Origin: Mesocentrotus franciscanus
Lineage: Eukaryota > Echinodermata > Echinoidea > Camarodonta > Strongylocentrotidae
DNA length: 64,000 bases
NCBI GenBank assembly: GCA_037976565.1
Contig: CP137683.1
Location: 2,080,637-2,144,636 of the forward strand
Direction of reading: 5' to 3'
Below are positions 56,566 to 64,000 of the stretch, piece by piece. Position numbers and translations under genes: made by a program. Below the pieces are notes generated by a model. That model saw only the letters and a program-made list of their open reading frames with translations. It did not search any database and was not told the origin of the DNA. Each line of letters opens with the position of its first letter. The stretch's first letter is position 1.

Positions 56566-57594
56566 TTACATAGGAGGGATGTAGGGTAATTGATAGGCCG
56601 GCACATTCCCTTGAGAATCATCACGTGGTCTGGTACAAGCTCCAAAGCGGAAAGGTAGCATCTTAAGGAGAACGTTGCGATAGGACTTATTCATGATCCA
56701 ATAGACGCAAGCATTCCACCAGCTGTTAGAAGTAATAGCATACCTTACGAAAATGGTCAGAACTGGAGGGACATTGATACTAGGTATAGGGTTCAGGAAG
56801 GTGATGATGGTACTTGGTAACCAAGCTAGATAGAACACACTGGTGACGACAAGGACGGTCTTAAGTCCTTTCATTCCTGCTCCACTCGGCAGCGGTGGGG
56901 CGATGTTACCGGCGTTGACCGCGGCTTCCAGCGCGGCGATCTGACGCGCATGGCGACGTGAGATACACACGAGCCGAGCGTTCACGAATGTAGTGATAAC
57001 AACAGCAGTAAAAGGAAGGATGTTGTAGATGATGTGACCTGGTTTGATAAGCGATGCAGGGCAGATACTAAAGAAAGGATTACAAACACCAGTCAGTACG
57101 TTCTGCAGATAGGATCCAGTGGAGAGGAGAAGCGGAACAATTACCACAGCGATTAACGCACCGATCATACGCTTACGGGAAGCGAGCGTGAAGTACCGAA
57201 GCGGTCGGGTTACCGCGACATACCTGTCAACGGATGCTAGCGTCAAAATCAACATTGATTGCCATACAAACGCTGTGCACAAGACAACAGTAGTGTTGTA
57301 GACGATAGTGGGGACAGGCACAAGGACAAACAAGACACCTGAAGTTGAGCAGATTAACCCAGTGAATAGATCAACAACTGCGAGACACATGAGACAAAGT
57401 TTAGTATTATCACCAAAACAGTTTGTAACTCGCGGAAAGATCACGATGATAGCGCAATTGAGAAGAATGGAGAGCAGGGCGCTGATAGAATAACCGATGA
57501 TATAGAAGTTTACCTGCCATTTAGAGAGGTATTGGTCGGCAATATTGTCAGTTGTGTTTGAATAATTTGCGTATTCTTTGGTAAGGTTCTCCAT
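56566..57594 (-). CDS. Rhodopsin-class (class A) G-protein-coupled receptor, orphan, intronless
   Basis: 342 residues, complete from ATG in a good initiation context (taccATGG) to stop. An extracellular N-terminus carries three N-glycosylation sequons (N3LT, N10YS, N13TT). Seven hydrophobic spans lie at about 29-53, 64-91, 102-122, 143-163, 187-211, 244-267 and 279-302. Family marks: N46 in TM1, LAVVD75 in TM2, DRY at 123-125 followed by VAVTRPLRY, A-W258-L-P260 in TM6 (usual CWxP), and N294-A-C-V-Y298 in TM7 (usual NPxxY). The conserved TM3 cysteine (25 residues before R124) is Tyr99, so the canonical TM3-ECL2 disulphide is missing, although ECL2 has C171 and C178. The rather short ICL3 has an Ala-rich helix. 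A plasma-membrane receptor coupling to heterotrimeric G proteins is expected; the ligand is unknown. The single exon and divergence fit lineage-expanded invertebrate receptors. Confidence 0.93.
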   Translation of the reverse strand: MENLTKEYANYSNTTDNIADQYLSKWQVNFYIIGYSISALLSILLNCAIIVIFPRVTNCFGDNTKLCLMCLAVVDLFTGLICSTSGVLFVLVPVPTIVYNTTVVLCTAFVWQSMLILTLASVDRYVAVTRPLRYFTLASRKRMIGALIAVVIVPLLLSTGSYLQNVLTGVCNPFFSICPASLIKPGHIIYNILPFTAVVITTFVNARLVCISRRHARQIAALEAAVNAGNIAPPLPSGAGMKGLKTVLVVTSVFYLAWLPSTIITFLNPIPSINVPPVLTIFVRYAITSNSWWNACVYWIMNKSYRNVLLKMLPFRFGACTRPRDDSQGNVPAYQLPYIPPM

Positions 57595-57599
57595 GGTAA

Positions 57600-58340
57600 A
57601 TCAAGCCCTTCTAATTAGCCACAGACCGTCAGTACATTAATCTCGGGTGTGAAGAACTGATATTCATATGATGCTTCTTTCATGCATCATCTATTTATTA
57701 CCTATCTCAAGATAATTTTATAGAAACTCGTTGCAGTCAGTGTACTTCAAGTAAATGCTTCCACCGCGGCGTACAGAAAGAAAGAATTCCTCGTTTAGCA
57801 TGATCAAAGAGCCGTTAAAATACTTGTAGGGAAATTACATCGACTTATTTTTGATCTTTTTAAAATGAGAATTCTTCTTGAAGGCACTCTTAGAAGATTT
57901 AGAAGATTTAGAATAGGCTCTCAAGAAAGCCAATTAACCCACCCTGTACACGCACCCACCCACACACACACGGACCTTACTACTTAACATAGATGACAGT
58001 ATTTCATCAGATTGTTAAATCTTGAAATTATAAGTTCTATACAATTGAGAATAATGAAAGTGGCTTTTCTTTAATTGGAAGCAAGGGTGCACTTGTTTTG
58101 AAAATATTGCACTTGATCGTCGGCCTACTTACAGTGATATAACATCAACTCGTTTGATATACATGTACCATCGTAATCCACTCGTACAAGCTTATTCGAT
58201 ATGACAGACTTATAAATTACTTGAGATTTATTCAAATCATAATAATCACATAAGCCTTTTGATAGTTAAATGTTTTGTTTCGCAATTTTAATTGTAATCA
58301 TTATTTTGTTCTTGTATCTGTTACACTTTTCTGTACATAT
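57600..58340. other. Upstream region of the GPCR; no further gene seen
   Basis: AT-rich, a short CA tract at 57950-57972, no recognisable exon. It should hold the GPCR promoter, but I cannot point to a TATA box or initiator with confidence. Confidence 0.4.
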
Positions 58341-58349
58341 GGCCCTGGA

Positions 58350-58563
58350 ATGGACAAATTTTGTTGTAAGTACAGAACAGACCACCCTGAATAAAGATCA
58401 TGAAATAGATCGATTTCGTCCCACCCGGTATACACCTGGATGGGCAGTCGGTGGCAAATGAAGATAAGAGTCTTGCCAATGGCGTCATTAGCGGGTTGGG
58501 AATCAAACCCTGAACCTTGTGAATAAAGTCTAGTGAAGGAACCACTACACCAAAATACCTCCA
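58350..58563 (-). mobile_element. tRNA-derived SINE, minus strand
   Basis: Reading from 58563: A-box-like GGTGTAGTGGTTCC, B-box-like GGGTTTGATTCCC, then 'gccattggcaagactctta' and 'catccaggtgtataccgggt'. Related in layout to the SINEs at 15932 and 31421. Confidence 0.8.
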
Positions 58564-58726
58564 AATTTCACCTCCACATTTTCATCTTAATCTGCATGCA
58601 ACTTATTTCTTTACATCTAATCTCAATACAATACATTGACATAATCATGAAACAGCAAATGAATTGAATACATCATTTTCACAAAAAGTAAGTTTCTTTT
58701 ATTCTAGCACATGCTTAAACTGATTT

Positions 58727-59670
58727 GATTAGACAAGGTGACTGAACCACATTAAAACATTGATAAATTTCAAACATAGTTTTATTAGCATTCCAAGGTA
58801 GTTGGTCAAATTTAAAGCCCCTCTAAAGTGTTGGGAGCCCCAAAAATTTGATGGCAAAATTTCACTTAAATTGTATCGTAATGTGAAAGAGGATGTCATT
58901 TAAGACACTTTCTTCAAGGATTTTCTAAACAAATGTGTTTGAAGTAGAATATTGATGAAAGAATACAAAATTTAGGTTTTCTGCGTAAAACAGAAACCCA
59001 AATTATGTACTCTTTTATCAATATTTGTCTTCAAACACATGTTGTTGTTTTTTTTGGGGGGGGGGAATCTTTGCAGAAATGTGTCTTAAATGACATCCTC
59101 TTTCACATGATACAATTTAAGTGAAATTTTGCCATCAAATTTTTGGCGAATTTGGGGCTCCCAATACTTTAGAGGGGCTTTATTACGTACATTAATATTA
59201 ATTTCATAAACATATGCAAAGACATCAGCATTTCAAGGTAATTGAACCATATTAATACATTTGATAAATTTCTGTAGACATAATCAGTGACCTAAACGTT
59301 TCAAGATGGTTGATCATATCAATACATTGATACTTTTAATAAATACATCTAATGATTTGATGTGATATAAGCCTTTCAAAGTTATTGACTCATAATACAT
59401 TGATACTGATTTCATAAACATAACACTTACACAAGCTTCTCAAGACAGTTGACTAAATTAATACACTGATAAATGTCATACAACAGTAGCATTAAATGTA
59501 CCATTTCAAGATGATTGATTTTATATAATACAGTGATAAATATCATAATGATAGTCAGTTTCATTAGCAATTCAAAATAGTTTACTTACAAATTGATAAA
59601 TTTTTTTGTACCACATGATAACATTTGAATTTCAAGGTGATGGACCCATATTAATTTTTAAATATGTATG
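58727..59670. repeat. Degenerate array of about nine 67-bp units
   Basis: The core 'catttcaaggtnattgaacc' recurs at 58727, 58790, 59229, 59297, 59372, 59436, 59502, 59568 and 59629, each followed by 'aatacattgataaattt' and 'cataaaca'. Spacings are 61-75 bp once the inserted MITE is removed. Confidence 0.75.
58815..59180. mobile_element. 366-bp foldback MITE inside the 67-bp array
   Basis: Ends AAGCCCCTCTAAAGT(G/A)TTGG, inverted, flanked by TA. The arms continue as inverted copies ('tttgatggcaaaatttcact', 'tgtcatttaagacac') almost to the centre. Confidence 0.85.
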
Positions 59671-60185
59671 TATTTCATAAAATCATAAACTATAGACCAA
59701 TGAATAGAAAGAGCTCTGTGTAATATTCAACTTCAAAGGTACAGTTAACATTGTGAGGGCTTTGACAGAAAAAAAAACACTGTCAAATGTGTTTATCCAT
59801 AAGATAACAGAATAGTGAAAATTTCTCACAAAAGTGTTAACTTTAGGTAATAACATACAGTTAACAACTAAATTATTCATGCCCCTTGTAAATTTGATGT
59901 ATTTTGTGTTTTTTAAAGTCAAGAATGGAAGGTGGACGGCTGAATTAGGGCCTGTAGTGAATACTTTTAGATATAAGCTTTAATACATGTAAGTCACATT
60001 CTCAAGAAACATAAATCGGGACTAATCAATTTTTCACATACTTCACAAATTACGAAACATGGTAAGGGTATGAATGATTTAGTTGTTAACTGTATATCTA
60101 GGAAACCTATCCGCAAAAAAAACACCTGGCTTCAGCCAACCTGCTTTATGCACTAAAAGTACTTGTAGACTTCCTTCTTACCTGG

Positions 60186-60653
60186 GGAGTGTTTCACAAA
60201 GACTAAGCCCGACTTACGTTGGACAGGAACTATGGCAGGCCGTTTCATGCCACTAGTTCCTCTAACCATTCCTGGCATTGGTTTCTCAAGGGACGTACAA
60301 ATCGTAGTCACAAATCTACAGAATTTACATTTTTTTTATAGTTCATTATTGAAGGAAAAAATATTATCTAAAGATCATAATTTCTAAGGTTTTTTTCCCC
60401 CTAATTCTACACCTAGTTCAAGACTTTTTAAGGGCATAAATCGCATACCGTAGTATAAGTCCAAGTCTTAAATATAAGTTAAGTTTACAATGCAAGTAAC
60501 TTTTTTTCTTCAACAATGAACTATCAAAATTGTAAATTCTGTAGATTTGTGACATCCCTTGAGAGACCAATGGTGAGAGCAACCAGTGGCTTGAATGGCT
60601 TGCCATAGTTCAAGTCCAACATAAGTCGATCTTAGTCTTTGTGAAACACCCCT
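60186..60653. mobile_element. Foldback MITE (GGNGTGTTTCACAAAGACTAAG ends)
   Basis: Ends 'gtgtttcacaaagactaag' and 'cttagtctttgtgaaacac'; the arms continue with 'cacaaatctacagaattta' against 'taaattctgtagatttgtga'. Non-coding. Confidence 0.82.
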
Positions 60654-61104
60654 CCCCTCCCTCCCCCAGGAATCCATTTGTCCTGGGTGAAAAGAGACAA
60701 CTGTAGATAAAATGCCTCGTCTCAGTGGCATAAGCACCATGTGGGATTCGAACTGTAACTCCCGATTTGGAAATAAAATACTACTATTTTACAGTGCTAA
60801 GTTTGTAGGTAATAAACATGTTCTTTTTGTAAAGTGTTTTTCATAAATGCACCTTGGGGAAAAAGCAAAACAAACAGTCACCATTCTATTCCATCTACCT
60901 ATATGAGAATATGGTTGTTTGAATCCTGACATTCATTCCTTTGGGGGTTATAACTGATCTACTCCCTCACAATGCCAGATAAACTTTCGTTGAGTTTGCA
61001 AAATGCTCAGTTGTACCTTTAACATACCACAAGCAAATGATAATGACTGTATGGTAATGATTGAATACTGGTAATCTCTGATTTATGATAGATATGATAC
61101 TGAG

Positions 61105-61275
61105 GAGGCGCGATGGCTCAGTGGTAGAGCAGTGGTCTCATAACCGGAAGGTCCCGGGTTTGAAACCAAGTCAATGAGCTTGTGCCCTTCAGTAAGGCAC
61201 TTCAAGCCGTCGGTCACCTGGTTGTTTTACAAGCATATACATGTTTTCTTAGCAATCAGGTAAAACAATCATCTA
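61105..61275 (+). mobile_element. tRNA-Met-like SINE (best-preserved head)
   Basis: GGCGCGATGGCTCAGTGGTA begins a tRNA-like fold with an anticodon loop CTCATAA (CAU) and B box GGTTTGAAACC, then the shared body 'gtgcccttcagtaaggcact' and tail 'caatcaggtaaaacaatc'. Not a tRNA gene: the acceptor stem is not completed. Confidence 0.85.
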
Positions 61276-61717
61276 TCATTGATCATCAATTTTTGATGAA
61301 AAGAGGATAGTTTCAGTTATTTGGCTCATGCACACCTGTACCATGGGAGCAATGATCATTATTCTTTCAAGTACACATACCATTTGTTAGCATTTCTTTT
61401 ACAGTCACTGTCAATTTCATTGGATTTTTGTGACCTTTTCTTTTCACATTAACAAGAGCTTCAGATAACCTTTGTAAATTTCATTGAATTGACAGGCTTA
61501 CTGTCAACATACCCACTAGACTTATCTTACTTCATCATATACACTATAACATAATAATAGATATAATTGATTTTGGCATCTGCACATCAATATATTACAA
61601 TACACCATATAATTAGTCTGTTTATGTTCTAATAAATACATGTAATGTCTACATATAGTGCACTAAAATGATCAAGGTGATATTAGTATAAATTTTGTAT
61701 CCTCCAAAGCAGATACA

Positions 61718-61840
61718 AGAATAATAATAATAATAAGGATAATTATAATAATTACAATAGTAATAATAGTAATAATAATAATAATAGTGATAATAATAAT
61801 GAAAATAATAATAATTATAATGATAATTAGGTCAATTTAT
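61718..61840. repeat. ATA microsatellite
   Basis: aataataata runs with substitutions. Confidence 0.95.
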
Positions 61841-61844
61841 AAAG

Positions 61845-62625
61845 CACAGTTACTATATAAATACACTCTATTGTGCTGATCAGATAACCATGATTCTAAT
61901 ATAATTTATTCAGATGCATGTAGATTGAAAGACAGCTTAATGGACATGTGAACATGATAATCTATCTCCATCAAAGAGTTTACAGAAGAGACAGAAAATA
62001 TTAGTTGTAATTCATTACTACACTACTTAATAGCATCAAAACAAAATAATTTCAGCACACACAGAAATAAAAGCAGTTAGAATAAGTATGTATACATACA
62101 CATATGAAAGAATAATTACATTTGTGATTGGAATGATGAAGTAAGAAAAACAAAACAAAACAAGTGAATACTTGAGTAGAGGAAGAAATGATGGAATATT
62201 AAAATCACAATTGGAATTGAATCGAAAAAGCAGTAGCAACTAGAATGAGTGCATGAATGAAAATGAGTGCTAATTTTTAACCTACAAAAATGATTACAAA
62301 TTTGAGAAGTGCTAATGACTATAGTGCAAATGCGCTAAAGGCAATTCATATTTATTTAAAGGCAGGGTATTCAACTGACACTACTACAGATTTACGTATA
62401 CTGCCATCTGGTGCTCATAATGTACGTCCCAATGTGTCGACAGCCATGTCCCAAAAAGCATTATCATCTGATGATGCACCTGTGATGATGAATGGGTACA
62501 GGAACCAGAAATTGCTCCATGTATGCCTTCATTGCAATATGGCGCAATTGGAAATACATTACAGTAGTGGTAGGCTGGAAGCCATGTCGGTAGAATACCC
62601 TGCCTTTAAATAACGACTAATGGGG
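61845..62625. other. No gene recognised
   Basis: Contains a 107-codon plus-strand ORF (62290-62613) with no recognisable motif. Without splice partners or similarity I leave it unassigned. Confidence 0.4.
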
Positions 62626-62641
62626 GGGGGCGCGAAGCAAA

Positions 62642-62812
62642 CTAGGCGTTGTGGCGTGCGCCTGTAATCCAGCTAACAGTGGAAGTGATTCAGCCGAGGA
62701 CGCAGGTTCGAAATTGAATCGCGTCTTTCGGATGGTGACATTAAAGGTCGGTCCCCAGACGTAAATTATCATATCTCATTGATACACGTCTGTAACAACC
62801 CAATACACACAC
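62642..62812 (+). mobile_element. 7SL-like SINE with 16-bp target duplication
   Basis: GGGGGCGCGAAGCAAA flanks it exactly on both sides (62626-62641 and 62813-62828), the signature of target-primed retroposition. The head GGCGTTGTGGCGTGCGCCTG followed by TAATCCAGCTA resembles the 5' Alu domain of 7SL RNA. A B-box-like GGTTCGAAATT sits 64 bases in. The tail is CAATACACACAC. Confidence 0.78.
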
Positions 62813-62829
62813 GGGGGCGCGAAGCAAAT

Positions 62830-64000
62830 TTCATAATTCTGTGAAGAAATTAGAAAGATCAATACATGGGGGTGGGTTCCTTCCAGCCGATGAAACAAAA
62901 CAAAATGAAATGGACCAAATTTGATAATGATCGACTATGCAACATTTCATGATATTTGTGCATAACATTGAGGGGGCAATGTTTCAAGATTCAGTGAATA
63001 GAATGACACAGCTGCTTTCTTTACCAAATTAATCAGATTAAAAATTGGACTAAATCTGAAGAAGATATTCAATTGCTTGAATTGACCAATGAAGACTGGG
63101 CACCATGCTATGACATGGGTTCATTAGGCCTTGTGTCAATGAGCTCAAAATGATCAGATTTCATTCATGTATTTTTCATTAGTACACCATGAAATGGTCT
63201 CAAACTAAATGTTAACTGAATTTGGGTATGAATAACTTCACGAATGATAGGACAAGATAAACTGATGAAACAAGTGATTGAAACCAACAAAAAGCAAGGC
63301 ACAGATTTGAAAATATTAAATGCACATCTGGGCCGAGTAGGAGTCTACGACGTATATGTACTGCATCTAAGAGTTAGGGCATTCATCACAAGCACTCAAT
63401 TAAAGAAAAATGTTAAGTCATCTTGACTGAGTTGTATATTAGTGATGATTAACTACATAACATGGTCGAAAAACAAAATGATATTTTATTAAAATGATAT
63501 TAAAGATTGTTCTTGTGATGTAGTAAAATGCCTGACCTTTTAAAAAACTTTTATTCAACCCTTCTCTTGATTTTTACATTTCCACGAAGACCAATCCTCC
63601 TACATAAAGTTAATATTCCTTCAAATTGGCCACTTGCAACTATAGGCAAAGCCATTGTTTTCCCGTACAAATTACTTTTTTTCCAAATTATTGAGGATCA
63701 ATAATTAATCAAGATTGATTTTCGGGCATGCAATTTTGTGTGAAGGTTGTAAAAGTGAAAGATAAATTTAAATATTGTCAATTGCAAGAGGAAAAGCTGC
63801 TTCATTCAGCCGTGGTTGAATAAAACACTAGAAATATTACTAATACTAGAGTTAATGAACTGTCTGAAATCACGTATACTTGCACGTGAACGCTCCTGCC
63901 ACGCTAGACCTGCCACATGCAAGAAAGAAAAGAAACAAACAACAGAATATCACCATTATATTGATCACTTGACTGAGTGATTTAAAGCATGGGGTGTTTC
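62830..64000. other. No gene recognised
   Basis: AT-rich DNA without exon, tandem or inverted structure that I could support. Confidence 0.5.

Noticed and set aside
61105..61180. Genuine tRNA-Met gene
   Set aside because: Promoter boxes and the CAU loop are present, but the 3' acceptor strand is replaced by SINE body and sister copies exist.
62290..62613. 107-codon ORF as a gene
   Set aside because: Alone, without recognisable motif, splice partners or a paralogue in the window.
1..64000. CRISPR arrays, operons, prokaryotic promoters or integrases
   Set aside because: Tandem arrays here lack a repeat-spacer pattern with unique spacers, and the genes have GT-AG introns.

Overview
This is a eukaryotic, intron-containing, repeat-dense window with no sign of prokaryotic organisation. 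The MS4A/CD20-like four-span gene, ACE-family remnants, intronless class A GPCR, CR1/L2-type LINEs, tRNA-derived SINEs and many foldback MITEs suggest a marine invertebrate deuterostome. An echinoderm such as a sea urchin is my best guess, but it is an inference from content and was not tested. There is one 500-base N gap (33925-34424).

Layout. 1-5985, 12567-15490 and 26745-30985 are three copies (A, B, C) of one non-coding repeat arm. A is inverted relative to B and C, and each copy carries its own nested transposons. Between A and B, on the plus strand, lie four exons of a dead angiotensin-converting-enzyme (M2 peptidase) gene: motifs, exon order and splice sites are still readable, but three of the four exons carry stops. 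From 20824 down to at least 15799 (minus strand) runs an MS4A/CD20-like gene with six readable coding exons and a possible 5' UTR exon near 23916. Its exon at 15799-15862 and the flanking DNA were duplicated with arm B to 31286-31349, where the splice acceptor is destroyed. 31640-33924 is the 3' part of a CR1-like LINE (minus), split by a 185-bp MITE with a 9-bp target duplication that can be traced to the base. 35206-40041 is a 4.8-kb foldback with arms of about 1 kb.

40.9-56 kb is dominated by elements whose interiors are filled with one short motif: ACGTCTGCGT at 41 kb, TACGT/GCGT-type at 45.5 kb, GGCATAATT at 46.2 kb, CCCATATGGG at 48.5 kb, ACTGGTACCAGT at 50.3-52 kb, GGTGTTG at 55 kb and TGACCTTTGACCT at 54-56 kb. 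Two of them (48091-48964 and 50262-51964) have clear terminal inverted repeats starting with the same CCCAGGT. A hAT-like element (46648-49447) with an exact 8-bp target duplication and a second hAT-like MITE (49516-49894) have split one TAG microsatellite into three pieces.

56566-57594 (minus) is the only complete protein-coding gene: a 342-residue intronless rhodopsin-class GPCR. The remainder, to 64 kb, is SINEs, foldback MITEs, a degenerate 67-bp array and a 171-bp 7SL-like SINE with a perfect 16-bp target duplication. The genes do not form a pathway. The main content of the window is a layered record of transposition, from which relative ages can be read because empty sites are present in sister copies.
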